64,000 bases of DNA from Streptomyces cinereus (GTDB taxonomy: Bacteria; Pseudomonadota; Gammaproteobacteria; Pseudomonadales; Moraxellaceae): positions 1 through 64,000 of the forward strand of contig BMPS01000010.1 of NCBI GenBank assembly GCA_014647715.1, given 5' to 3'. The translations under genes and the position numbers were made by a program. The number at the start of each line of letters is the position of its first letter. Positions within the stretch are counted from its first letter, which is position 1. Positions 27,712-36,344 of this stretch are shown piece by piece. The notes beneath the pieces were generated by a model. It had not been told where the DNA came from, ran no database searches, and saw only the letters and a list, made by a program, of their open reading frames with translations.

Positions 27712-28617
27712 TTAAGCGGCATGCTTATGGCGATTGCTTAAAATTTTTGATTTGATTTTTGGTAGGATTAAAGCAATCACCACCAGTAGTGCGGTGACTA
27801 AGTTAACATCTTGAGGACCAAAACCAATCGCACGTAAGGTATCATTTGACAACGCAATTTGGATAAAGAATTTATAAAGAATCGCCCCGACAATAGCAGA
27901 TAGGGTAATCCACAGCATTTTTTTGGCAGGGATGATAGTCTCACCAATGATAACGGCAGCAAGACCAATCACAATCGTGCCAACACCAATAGAAATATCG
28001 GCACCGCCTTGGGTTTGCACAAAAATCGCACCAGCAAGCGCAATCAGCCCGTTAGAAATCGCCATACCTAACAAAATGCTACGAGAGGTAGCAATCCCTT
28101 GAGCTTGTGACATTCTAAGATTAGAGCCAGTTGCTCGCATCGCCAAGCCCATCTCAGTGCTAAAGAACCAATCCAAGAAAAACTTGGCAGCAATCACCAC
28201 ACCACCAATCACCACACAGCGCATCCAATAGCCGTTACTATCAGTCACCAGTTCGCCAAATATTGTTGGCTCACCGAGCAATGCCAAGTTTGGCGCTTGC
28301 ATAATACGTAGATTGACGGCATACAGCGCGACCATCACCAAAATACTGGAGAGCAACTGTAAAATACCAAGTTTGACATGTAGCCAAGCCGTTACCAAAC
28401 CTGCAACACCCCCGGCAAGCATACCAAAGATACACGCCAGCCAAGGGTTGACATCCGCGATGATTGCCACACCTGCGACAGCACCGCCTAAGGGAAAACT
28501 ACCATCCGCAGTCAAATCTGGAAAATCTAACACCCGAAATGAAATGTATACGCCCAAAGCCACTAACGCATAGATTAGACCACTTTCTAGGGCACCAAAT
28601 AAAGCAAGTAACGACAT
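27712..28617 (-). CDS. ABC transporter permease
   Basis: The 301-residue protein is a branched-chain-type (BPD_transp_2) permease with eight or more hydrophobic segments throughout and short polar loops; the segment GLAMRATGSNLRMSQAQGI is the characteristic cytosolic coupling loop of this family. It ends in a basic tail KIKSKILSNRHKHAA. It follows the receptor gene by 180 bases containing two hairpins, and precedes the ATPase gene by 73 bases. Confidence 0.87.
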   Translation of the reverse strand: MSLLALFGALESGLIYALVALGVYISFRVLDFPDLTADGSFPLGGAVAGVAIIADVNPWLACIFGMLAGGVAGLVTAWLHVKLGILQLLSSILVMVALYAVNLRIMQAPNLALLGEPTIFGELVTDSNGYWMRCVVIGGVVIAAKFFLDWFFSTEMGLAMRATGSNLRMSQAQGIATSRSILLGMAISNGLIALAGAIFVQTQGGADISIGVGTIVIGLAAVIIGETIIPAKKMLWITLSAIVGAILYKFFIQIALSNDTLRAIGFGPQDVNLVTALLVVIALILPKIKSKILSNRHKHAA

Positions 28618-28644
28618 AACTGTTCACACAAAAAAGTAAAGACC

Positions 28645-28663
28645 GCTTGTTAATTCAACAAGC
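28645..28663 (-). other. Intercistronic hairpin, receptor-permease gap (proximal to permease)
   Basis: A GCTTGTT/AACAAGC inverted repeat with a five-base loop lies about 30 bases before the permease start; on the minus strand it is followed by a short T-rich stretch. It may attenuate transcription into the permease gene. Confidence 0.5.
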
Positions 28664-28682
28664 AGTCAGGTGTTAAGGTAAA

Positions 28683-28749
28683 CCAAGTGGCATTAAGCGT
28701 AATGCGACTAAAGTACAAATACGCGCTTTGCAACTTTAGTTGCCACTGG
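28683..28749 (-). other. Long intercistronic stem-loop after the receptor gene
   Basis: Two nested arms pair: CCAAGTGGCA with TGCCACTGG, and inside them ACTAAAGT with ACTTTAGT. No T run follows, so it looks more like an mRNA 3'-stabilising or attenuating structure. Such structures commonly keep receptor levels above those of the membrane components. Confidence 0.55.
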
Positions 28750-28797
28750 GAAATTAAATTTACAATCACATTAAAACAGCTAAAACTAACAAAAGAT

Positions 28798-29865
28798 TTA
28801 TTGTTTAGCTTTTGGCGCAGGCTCTACTTGGGCTGCCTGACTAATTAACTCTTGTGGCAGGGTAATACCAACTTCTTGCGCGTGCTTTGGGCTAAGGTAT
28901 AAGTCAAGCTTATTCATCGTGATAGGCTTGATGGTACCTGGTTTTTCGCCTTTTAGGACGCGGCCAACGATTTTACCTGTTTCGATGCCTAAGTCTTTGT
29001 AGTTGATACCCATCGCCGCAACTGCACCACGGGCAACGGAGTCAGTATCGGACGCCACTAGAGGGACTTTGATTTCTTTAGCCGCTTGGTAAAGCGACTC
29101 ATAAGCGGATACCACGTTGTTGTCAAGTGAGGTATAGATGAGCTGAACTTTACCTTGTAGACCGCGAGTCGCTTGGGGAATATCGGTAGTGCGCTGTGCA
29201 GGTGCTGCAACGATGCTGATATCCATCGGTTTAAATTTTGTTTCAAGCGCTTTCAGTACCACGGTTGAGTTGACTTCGCCTGGGCTGTATACATAGCCGA
29301 CTGATTTGAGATTTGGTACGACTTTTTTCATCAGCTCAATCTGTGGCTCAAGTGGCAACATGTCTGATGCGCCTGTCACGTTGGTGCCAGAGGCTTCCCA
29401 AGATTTTATCAGTTTCGCTTCGACAGGGTCGGTAACCGCAGAGAAGATAACAGGAATTGAGTTGGTCGCTGCAATGACGGATTGCGCCGATGGGGTAGCA
29501 ATGGCAACGATGGCATCGGGCTTATCCGCGGCAAATTGTTTGGCAATCTGACCGGCAGTCGCCGTATTGCCTTGGGCTGATTGGAAATTTACTTTAAGGT
29601 TTTGACCTTCTTTAAAGCCTTCGTTGCCAAGCTCTTCAATCACACCTTGACGAACGGCATCTAATGCTGGGTGCTCAACGATTGCTGTGATAGCAACAGA
29701 CTTGGTATCGCCTGACGCAGCTGTCGTTGCACTTGCTGTGCTTGCAGTATTGGCATCAGCTGTTTTATTGTTAGATTGGCTACAGCCCATTAGGCTTGCC
29801 ATACAAATTCCACCTAGCATCATTGCTTTGGTCAAACGAGAAACACCAAATGTAGCGTTCAACAT
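28798..29865 (-). CDS. ABC transporter substrate-binding lipoprotein, copy 1
   Basis: The 355-residue protein is a receptor of the ABC_sub_bind (TrpX-like) family. The N-terminus is a lipoprotein signal with lipobox SLMGC at about residue 28, followed by a Ser/Thr/Ala-rich linker. The mature domain shows KVNFQSAQGNTATAGQIAKQF, PVIFSAVTDPVEAKL and VPLVASDTDSVARGAVAAMG, family features of two Rossmann-like lobes. GGAG lies six bases before the ATG. The permease and ATPase genes follow. It has a close paralog about 1 kb away at 30876-31934. Confidence 0.87.
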   Translation of the reverse strand: MLNATFGVSRLTKAMMLGGICMASLMGCSQSNNKTADANTASTASATTAASGDTKSVAITAIVEHPALDAVRQGVIEELGNEGFKEGQNLKVNFQSAQGNTATAGQIAKQFAADKPDAIVAIATPSAQSVIAATNSIPVIFSAVTDPVEAKLIKSWEASGTNVTGASDMLPLEPQIELMKKVVPNLKSVGYVYSPGEVNSTVVLKALETKFKPMDISIVAAPAQRTTDIPQATRGLQGKVQLIYTSLDNNVVSAYESLYQAAKEIKVPLVASDTDSVARGAVAAMGINYKDLGIETGKIVGRVLKGEKPGTIKPITMNKLDLYLSPKHAQEVGITLPQELISQAAQVEPAPKAKQ

Positions 29866-30292
29866 ATATCACTCCAAAAATCCATCCATAGGGTAACAAT
29901 TAAAAAGGTAATAAAAAGGTAAATCTTAAAAAAGAAAATCTTACACTTCAATAACAATCTCATACAGCATTGTTAAACATTATTTACATTTTATCAGCTA
30001 ATTTTGCAGCCGCATAGCGTTATATATAGTAGCCTTAATGAAAGCTTTGGGTAACTGGTTAAAAAGGCATTATCTGATAAATTCCTATAACATAACAATT
30101 TGCCTCATTTCGCTAATGTATCATTTTTTAACAATAATTCGCTAAATCATCAGCTAACTAATAAGTCATAGCGCATTGTTTTTAAGTAGAAAGAAAATTA
30201 CCACAGCATTGTCATATTAAGTTACATTTTAATTTCATAATATAGCCTCATACAAAATTACTTATTCAACGTACAGATAAAGGTGTATGACA
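29866..30292 (+). other. Divergent intergenic region, receptor 1 / CigR-like gene
   Basis: This AT-rich region of about 430 bases holds the promoters of both flanking genes. No ORF with a ribosome site, no strong palindrome and no confident promoter pair could be named by eye. Confidence 0.4.
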
Positions 30293-30802
30293 ATGAAAAA
30301 ATCGACGTTATTAACTAGCTTATTTTTAGCAGGCTCATTCATGGCTTCATCCGTTGTTTTGGCAGACCCTGGTCATGGTAAAGGTCAAGATAAACAAGCT
30401 AGAAACTGGACTCAGCAACAAAAACACTATAAAGATGACCGTAAAGAAAACCGACGCTACAACACAAACCATGATAGAGACCACGACAGAGACAATAATC
30501 GATACTACGATAGTCGTACAGGTCGCTACCTAACCCACGATCAGTATCGCCAATTGCCCCCAGGTCTACAAAAAAATGTCGCACGTGGTAAAGCGGTACC
30601 ACCAGGCTGGGCAAAAAAACTAGATAGTCGTTATTACACCGTCAAGCGATACAATGACCGTAATATCTATGTGTTAAATAACAATGCTTATCGAAATGCA
30701 AAGGTTATCAGTCGCCCGCGCCCAGGTGAAGTTCGCCTACGTGTTGACAACCGCGTACTTGATGTCATTGAAGCGACACGTGTTATTTTAAATGTGCTTT
30801 AA
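30293..30802 (+). CDS. CigR/RcnB-family periplasmic protein
   Basis: The 169-residue precursor has a signal peptide (KKSTLLTSLFLAGSFMASSVVLA) and a very basic, Asp/Arg/Tyr/His-rich middle (about 25-75). The conserved region LPPGLQKNVARGKAVPPGWAKKL is the hallmark of the CigR/RcnB-related family. RcnB is linked to nickel-cobalt homeostasis and CigR to virulence control in Salmonella; neither role can be assumed here. The ATG at 30293 has AAGG nine bases upstream; an ATG two codons earlier is too close to it. It lies between the two receptor paralogs on the opposite strand. Confidence 0.78.
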   Translation: MKKSTLLTSLFLAGSFMASSVVLADPGHGKGQDKQARNWTQQQKHYKDDRKENRRYNTNHDRDHDRDNNRYYDSRTGRYLTHDQYRQLPPGLQKNVARGKAVPPGWAKKLDSRYYTVKRYNDRNIYVLNNNAYRNAKVISRPRPGEVRLRVDNRVLDVIEATRVILNVL

Positions 30803-30833
30803 ATAACGCATCATTTTACTGTAGAGTTTGAAG

Positions 30834-30858
30834 AACCCGTCTATTTAGGCGGGTTTTT
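30834..30858 (+). terminator. Rho-independent terminator after CigR-like gene
   Basis: An AACCCGTC/GGCGGGTT stem (one G-T pair) with a six-base loop is followed by seven T residues. Confidence 0.85.
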
Positions 30859-30875
30859 TTATTTAACCATAGCGA

Positions 30876-31934
30876 TTATTTGTCAATTTTTTGCTCGGGT
30901 GTGGTATCAACGTTAATCGCACCTTTTAATAGTTCAGGATTTAGTGTTACGCCTTGTGCTTGGGCGTGTTTTGGGCTCACGTATAAAGTTAATTGGTTCA
31001 TTACTTCGGGTTTAACTTGACTAACAGGTGTGCCATCCAAAATTTTGCCTACCATTTTGCCTGTGGTACGTCCAAAGTCATAATCATTGACACCGAGTGC
31101 TGCCGTAGCGCCACGGCGGACGCTAAACTCATCGGAGGCGATGATGGGAAGTTTTAATGCATTGGCTGATTGCACCATTGATTCAAATGCCGACGCCACA
31201 TTATTGTCCATTGAGGTATAAATCAACTGGGCTTTGCCGCCAAGGCTATTAGTTGCCATGGCAATATCAGTCGGACGGTTGGCTGGGATATCCACTAAGT
31301 TCATGCCACGCTTTGGTAGCGCAATGCTGAGTTTATCGCGCAGCGCCACCGAATTCATTTCGCCTGCGCTAAACACATAGCCAATGGATTTGGCTGACGG
31401 CATGATTTTTCGCATAAAGTCTAGCTGCGGTGCTAGCGGTAATTGGCTAGATAAACCTGTGATGTTGGGCTGAGTCGGGGTGTTTTGTTGAGTAATGAGC
31501 TTGGCAGCCACAGGATCTGACACCGCTGTATAAACAATCGGTATCTCTTTGCTAGCGGCAGCCAATGACTGGGCAGTAGGGGTGGAGATTGCCACGATAG
31601 CATCAGGTTTATCAGCGACAAATTGCTTGGAGATTTGTCCTGCCGTTGCTGTATTGCCTTGTGCAGATTGAAAATTTACCGTCAGATTTTGCCCTTTGAT
31701 ATACCCTTCAGCAGCCAATTCATCAAGGATACCTTGGCGAATGGCGTCGAGCGATGGGTGCGCCACAATCGCAGAAATGGCGATGGTTTTATTGGGTTTT
31801 TGGCTGGCAGTGGCTGAGGGTTTGCTAGACGTGTCTGCAGCTTGCGCGGGTGGTTTCTGAGGTGAGCAGGCGGCTAAAGATAAACCAAGAAGGGCGCAGA
31901 TAGCGGATAATTGACCGCGTGTGAATGACAACAT
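30876..31934 (-). CDS. ABC transporter substrate-binding lipoprotein, copy 2
   Basis: The 352-residue protein is a paralog of the receptor at 28798-29865, sharing long near-identical stretches such as LTVNFQSAQGNTATAGQISKQF and the AIRQGILDEL and SPKHAQ regions. The lipobox is SLAAC. The ATG at 31934 is preferred (GGGGAAT just upstream); an in-frame TTG four codons earlier is unlikely. It has no permease or ATPase gene of its own next to it, so it may feed the 26844-28617 transporter. That is inference from homology and distance. Confidence 0.85.
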   Translation of the reverse strand: MLSFTRGQLSAICALLGLSLAACSPQKPPAQAADTSSKPSATASQKPNKTIAISAIVAHPSLDAIRQGILDELAAEGYIKGQNLTVNFQSAQGNTATAGQISKQFVADKPDAIVAISTPTAQSLAAASKEIPIVYTAVSDPVAAKLITQQNTPTQPNITGLSSQLPLAPQLDFMRKIMPSAKSIGYVFSAGEMNSVALRDKLSIALPKRGMNLVDIPANRPTDIAMATNSLGGKAQLIYTSMDNNVASAFESMVQSANALKLPIIASDEFSVRRGATAALGVNDYDFGRTTGKMVGKILDGTPVSQVKPEVMNQLTLYVSPKHAQAQGVTLNPELLKGAINVDTTPEQKIDK

Positions 31935-32388
31935 AGTATTCCCCAATCATCAAAATTGTTTTGTGAGCAGAGTATATCATTTCAACGTACTAGTTTGCTA
32001 TAACACAAATGAAAGTTTGCTATCCTCTATACATATTATACATAAGTTTTTTTATTGCTTAGCGGTTTTTATGAATATTGGTCTATTAAAAAAGTGTTGT
32101 AAATATTGCTGTCTGAGTAGGTTTAATTACATAAAGCGCTTAATGGCAACAAAAAGACCTTAATTGAAACATAAAGAATCAAAATAATTGGATATTTCAT
32201 GAAATTGTCATAATAAAATGGTATGAAAATCTTTCGATATCTTTTAGAATACAACTTCTACTCGCAGCATTATTTATCTTTTTTAAACGATTCGTTGCAG
32301 CGTTGATTAAGTTAAACATGTCTGTGCTTAGTAAAGGTAAATGATTCACAGATGGAATCATCGTACACTAACTCAACAAGGAGGCTAT
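31935..32388 (+). other. Intergenic region upstream of receptor 2 and the 53-codon ORF
   Basis: An AT-rich region of about 450 bases. A minus-strand TATACT (31971-31976) is a possible -10 for receptor 2. An 80-codon frame at 31921-32163 has no ribosome site and reads as noise. No RNA gene is recognised. Confidence 0.35.
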
Positions 32389-32550
32389 ATGAACTCATCA
32401 AACTTGATGGCAGGCGTATTAGTAGTTGGTGCTATTCTACCTTCGGCTGAAGCACCCCATTATTGCCAATACAATAAGTCAGCTAATCCGGTTAGAGCCA
32501 ATCGAAAATCTATACCTGTTCGCATTAGCGTTAGCAAAAGCGACCGTTAA
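32389..32550 (+). CDS. Possible small secreted or membrane-associated peptide, 53 aa
   Basis: I do not recognise this ORF. It is preceded by AAGGAGG, close to a perfect anti-Shine-Dalgarno match, four bases before the ATG. The first half (NLMAGVLVVGAILPSAEA) resembles a short signal sequence or membrane helix but lacks a positively charged start. The second half is basic and Ser/Asn-rich (PVRANRKSIPVRISVSKSD). A solid terminator follows 44 bases later. A single ORF with its own ribosome site and terminator favours a real gene, but its size and lack of homologs known to me keep confidence moderate. Confidence 0.5.
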   Translation: MNSSNLMAGVLVVGAILPSAEAPHYCQYNKSANPVRANRKSIPVRISVSKSDR

Positions 32551-32594
32551 TCGGGCGACATTATCGATTTTTTGATATTTAGGATAGCTTAATA

Positions 32595-32627
32595 AAAAAA
32601 CCGCTGGTAATTATCAGCGGTTTTTTT
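32595..32627 (+). terminator. Terminator between the 53-codon ORF and metG
   Basis: An AACCGCTG/CAGCGGTT stem with an eight-base loop is flanked by A and T runs on both sides, so it can serve both the plus-strand ORF and the convergent metG. Confidence 0.9.
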
Positions 32628-32690
32628 ATATTTTGACAAAGAATGTGTCAAAATATTTCAAATTATAGCCATAAACCCCAGTTAAGCCGA

Positions 32691-34802
32691 TTAAGCAAGG
32701 GTTGCACCCGCAGGGATATGATCATCTAAAGTAACAACCGTCAATTGACCGGCTTTTTCAGCCGATAAAATCATACCTTCAGAAGTACCAAACTTCATTT
32801 TTCGTGGCGCAAGGTTGGTAACGCAGACCACAGTTTTGCCCACCAATTGTTCAGGGTTATAGAATTTGGCGATACCGCTAAATACATTGCGCGTTTTCAC
32901 ATTGCCCTGCGCATCTGTCTCACCCACATCTAGGGTAAATTGCAGCAATTTATCTGCACCTTCCACGTTGTTGCAGGCTAGCACTTTTGCTACGGTCATC
33001 GTGACTTTGGCGAAGTCATCGATGCCAATCAATGCTGTATCGCCAGTGGATTGTTCACTAGCGGCGGCTTTGGCTTTGCTCGTGCCCGCTTGCCCATTTG
33101 CTGGTTGATTGGCGATAGCAGGCTGCTTGTTTAAATCTTCTTTTGAAGCGTCCACCATCGCAGCAACTTTATCTTTGTCAACACGCTGCATCAATGGGGT
33201 AAAGGCGTTGATGGTATGCCCGACCAATAACGCATGACGGCTATCAAAATCTAGGCTGTCAACATTGAGAAAAATTCGTGCTTTTTCACACATCAATGGC
33301 AATACAGGGGCAAGATAAACCACCAATTGACGGAAGATATTAAGCGCGACGGTACACACCGCTTGTACTTCGGCTTGTTGACCTTCGACTTTGTTGAGTG
33401 CCCACGGTTTTTTGTCATCGATGTACTCATTGGCTTTGTCTGCACACGCCATAATGAGACGCATGGCTTTGCTAAATTCGCGCGCTTCATAAGCGGCAGC
33501 GATGTCTTCGCCCGCATCAATGATTTGTTGCACCAGAGCAGGCTCGCTGATTGTCAGTGCCAGTTTGCTACCATGATTTTTATGGATAAATCCTGCACAG
33601 CGGCTAGCGATATTGACAACTTTACCCACCAAGTCTGAATTGACTTTTTGCATGAAGTCTTCAAGATCCAGATTGATATCTTCGACACTGGCTGATAATT
33701 TGCTAGCAAAGTAGTAACGCAAGTATTCAGGGTCAAGGTTTTGTAAGTAGGTATCGGCTTTGATAAAGGTGCCGCGAGATTTACTCATTTTCTCGCCATT
33801 GACGGTCAAAAAGCCATGCGCGTTGATGGCAGTGGGGGTTCTAAATCCTGCGCCTTCAAGCATGGCTGGCCAAAACAGGGCATGGAAATACACAATATCT
33901 TTACCGATAAAGTGATAAACTTCGGTGTTGTGATGATTTTCTTTTGACCAATACTCATCAAAATTTAAGCCTAACTGCTCACCTTGTTGGTCACACAAGT
34001 TTTTGAAACTTGCCATATAACCGACAGGCGCATCGAGCCACACATAAAAATACTTGTCGGGTTCACTGGCTGGGGTGTTTGGGATTTTAAAGCCAAAATA
34101 CGGCGCATCGCGGCTGATATCCCAGTTGGCAAGACCTGCATCAAACCATTCTTGTAATTTGTTGGCGATAGAGGTCTGCAGGCGACCTTCTTTACGCGTC
34201 CAATCCTGCAAAAATTCGTTAAAATTTGGCAGGTTAAAGAAGTAATGGATGGATGATTTCAAAACAGGCGTTGCACCTGAAAGCGTTGAGTAAGGATTTT
34301 TGAGCTCGGTGGCATTGTAGGTCGTGCCGCAGACTTCGCAGTTATCGCCATATTGGTCTTTTGCGCCGCATTTTGGGCATTCGCCTTTGACAAAACGGTC
34401 TGCCAAAAACAAGCCTTTTTCTGGGTCATACAGCTGTTCAACTGCTTTGTGCGAGATATGACCGTTTTCATACAAGCGATTATAAATCAGCTGTGAGTAA
34501 TGCTCATTTTCAGGGCTATGGGTCGAATAATAATTGTCAAAATCAACCAAAAATCCCGCAAAGTCTTTTTCATGAGAGGCTTTGACATCGGCAATTTGCT
34601 CTTCAGGGGTGACACCGTTGGCTTCTGCTTTAAGCATAATCGCTGTGCCATGGGCATCATCGGCACACACATACGTCGCTTGATGACCCAATGATTTCAT
34701 GGCGCGTACCCAAATATCGGTTTGGATGTACTCAACCAAATGCCCCAAATGAATCGGACCATTGGCATAGGGTAGGGCGCTAGTAACTAAAATTTTTCTC
34801 AC
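32691..34802 (-). CDS. metG: Methionyl-tRNA synthetase
   Basis: The enzyme charges initiator and elongator tRNA-Met. The 703-residue protein is the MetG1 type: HIGH-like motif [12 protein letters not shown] near the N-terminus, a zinc knuckle with [17 protein letters not shown], the KMSKS loop [11 protein letters not shown], the anticodon-binding helices, and a C-terminal EMAPII-like tRNA-binding and dimerisation domain (about 600-703), linked by an Ala/Gln-rich spacer. The start is GTG preceded by AGG. It is divergent from apbC, as in E. coli. Confidence 0.96.
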   Translation of the reverse strand: MRKILVTSALPYANGPIHLGHLVEYIQTDIWVRAMKSLGHQATYVCADDAHGTAIMLKAEANGVTPEEQIADVKASHEKDFAGFLVDFDNYYSTHSPENEHYSQLIYNRLYENGHISHKAVEQLYDPEKGLFLADRFVKGECPKCGAKDQYGDNCEVCGTTYNATELKNPYSTLSGATPVLKSSIHYFFNLPNFNEFLQDWTRKEGRLQTSIANKLQEWFDAGLANWDISRDAPYFGFKIPNTPASEPDKYFYVWLDAPVGYMASFKNLCDQQGEQLGLNFDEYWSKENHHNTEVYHFIGKDIVYFHALFWPAMLEGAGFRTPTAINAHGFLTVNGEKMSKSRGTFIKADTYLQNLDPEYLRYYFASKLSASVEDINLDLEDFMQKVNSDLVGKVVNIASRCAGFIHKNHGSKLALTISEPALVQQIIDAGEDIAAAYEAREFSKAMRLIMACADKANEYIDDKKPWALNKVEGQQAEVQAVCTVALNIFRQLVVYLAPVLPLMCEKARIFLNVDSLDFDSRHALLVGHTINAFTPLMQRVDKDKVAAMVDASKEDLNKQPAIANQPANGQAGTSKAKAAASEQSTGDTALIGIDDFAKVTMTVAKVLACNNVEGADKLLQFTLDVGETDAQGNVKTRNVFSGIAKFYNPEQLVGKTVVCVTNLAPRKMKFGTSEGMILSAEKAGQLTVVTLDDHIPAGATLA

Positions 34803-34954
34803 AATACACCTATCATTGATTTGTTTAAAAAAATGTCATTATTGCTGTATGATAGCTTAAATCGCATCATTTCCCAACCAATGGGCATCAATCAAACAAG
34901 AAAAATTACTTTTCACACAGATATGTTCAATCTGTCTCTGTGAAAATTGGCAAT

Positions 34955-34976
34955 AAACCCCACTTAACAGGGGTTA
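34955..34976 (+). promoter_or_regulatory. Inverted repeat in the metG-apbC divergent region
   Basis: AACCCC and GGGGTT pair around an eight-base spacer, about 40-60 bases before the apbC ATG. No T run follows, so it is not a terminator. It could be a 5'-leader hairpin of apbC or an operator; no regulator can be named. Confidence 0.35.
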
Positions 34977-35014
34977 GAATCGTTAAAATAACAACATTGG
35001 GGTAAGCAACTATC

Positions 35015-36241
35015 ATGTTCAACTTTATCAAACCAAAAACCGTGGCAGCAGTGGATGAGTCCACGCTTAATCAGTTATTTGATGAATATCATGTCAATAA
35101 CCAGCCAATTCGCCAGTATGTCAAAGGGGCTAAACAGCAAGGTAATAGTCTGACATTGGATTTGCGCTTGCCTGATGACTGCAATCCTGAACAAATCCAT
35201 CATGATTTGAGCCAAAAGCTGCATATTCATGGGGTCAGTGAAGTGAATATGAATATTACCTTATTTGACAGCACTACTGCGCCAAAACCTACCACCAAAG
35301 GCAGTGGTTCAACCCTACCCAAAACCACCAATGCTATGCCACCTGTCACTCAGGCGGCGCCACAAAGTGACAAATTAGTCACAGAAACCCCTGAACCTGC
35401 GATTGCCAAAAAAGCCACTACCCAAGCAGAATTAACACCGCATCCACGTATCGAGCATATTATTGTGGTGGCTTCGGGCAAAGGCGGCGTTGGCAAATCG
35501 ACGACGACGGTGAATATCGCCTTAGCGCTGCAAAAACTGGGCAAACGCGTGGGCGTGTTGGATGCGGATATCTATGGACCCAGTATTCCAAGTATGCTTG
35601 GCGTGGCAGGTCAGCAGCCGCAGCTCGAGCATGAGCAATTCGTACCGATTGCAGCGCAAGGTATGCCGATGCTATCTATCGGTAGCTTGTTGAGCGATGA
35701 CACCACCCCGGTTGCTTGGCGCGGTGCCAAAGCGACAGGCGCACTGATGCAGCTTTACAACCAAACCAACTGGCCAAATCTTGATTATTTGGTGATTGAT
35801 ATGCCACCTGGGACGGGGGATATTCAGTTGACGCTTGCCCAACGTATTCCTCTGACCGGTGCAGTGATTGTGACCACCCCCCAACATATTGCTTTACTAG
35901 ATGCGCAAAAAGGCATTGAGATGTTCCGCAAAACCCATATCCCTGTGTTGGGCGTGGTAGAAAATATGGCGCTGCATACTTGTAGCAGCTGTGGGCATAC
36001 CGAAGCAATTTTTGGCGAAGGTGGCGGTGATAAAATGGCCGCACAGTATCAAGTGCCACTACTGGGGCAATTACCACTGGCAAAAGGCATCCGCGAGCAA
36101 GCCGATAAGGGCGAGCCGTCCGTCATTGCTAATCAAGGCGCAGGCGATGAATTTGCTGACTATTATCTCAATATCGCTAAAAATATCGAAGCCAATATCA
36201 CCAAATTTGCCAAAACGCATGATAACAATCGGATTTTCTAG
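35015..36241 (+). CDS. apbC: Iron-sulfur cluster carrier protein ApbC (Mrp)
   Basis: The protein binds and transfers iron-sulfur clusters to target enzymes. The 408-residue sequence has an N-terminal FSCA/DUF59-like domain (about 1-90), a Pro/Thr/Lys-rich linker (about 90-145), then the MinD/Mrp ATPase with deviant Walker A SGKGGVGKSTTT, VLDADIYGPSIPSMLG, DMPPGTGDIQLT and the cluster-ligating CSSCGH pair. Length is slightly above E. coli Mrp because of the linker. It is divergent from metG and followed by a hairpin terminator. Confidence 0.93.
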   Translation: MFNFIKPKTVAAVDESTLNQLFDEYHVNNQPIRQYVKGAKQQGNSLTLDLRLPDDCNPEQIHHDLSQKLHIHGVSEVNMNITLFDSTTAPKPTTKGSGSTLPKTTNAMPPVTQAAPQSDKLVTETPEPAIAKKATTQAELTPHPRIEHIIVVASGKGGVGKSTTTVNIALALQKLGKRVGVLDADIYGPSIPSMLGVAGQQPQLEHEQFVPIAAQGMPMLSIGSLLSDDTTPVAWRGAKATGALMQLYNQTNWPNLDYLVIDMPPGTGDIQLTLAQRIPLTGAVIVTTPQHIALLDAQKGIEMFRKTHIPVLGVVENMALHTCSSCGHTEAIFGEGGGDKMAAQYQVPLLGQLPLAKGIREQADKGEPSVIANQGAGDEFADYYLNIAKNIEANITKFAKTHDNNRIF

Positions 36242-36283
36242 CACGATTGGAAAGTCAAAAAAGTCAAAGAATATGTGTTAAAT

Positions 36284-36315
36284 AAACCTGTTTGGGTAGC
36301 ATACAAACAGGTTTT
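36284..36315 (+). terminator. Terminator after apbC
   Basis: An AAACCTGTTTG/CAAACAGGTTT stem with a nine-base loop is followed by a short T run. The U tract is only four bases, so efficiency may be modest. Confidence 0.7.
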
Positions 36316-36344
36316 AACTAACATACATAAGACACCGCTATACC

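Noticed and set aside
31921-32163. 80-codon plus-strand ORF
   Set aside because: No ribosome site, cysteine-rich low-sense composition, and overlap with the start of receptor 2; judged a chance frame.
34955-34976. Terminator upstream of apbC
   Set aside because: The stem has no following T run and lies directly before the gene; kept only as a possible leader hairpin or operator.
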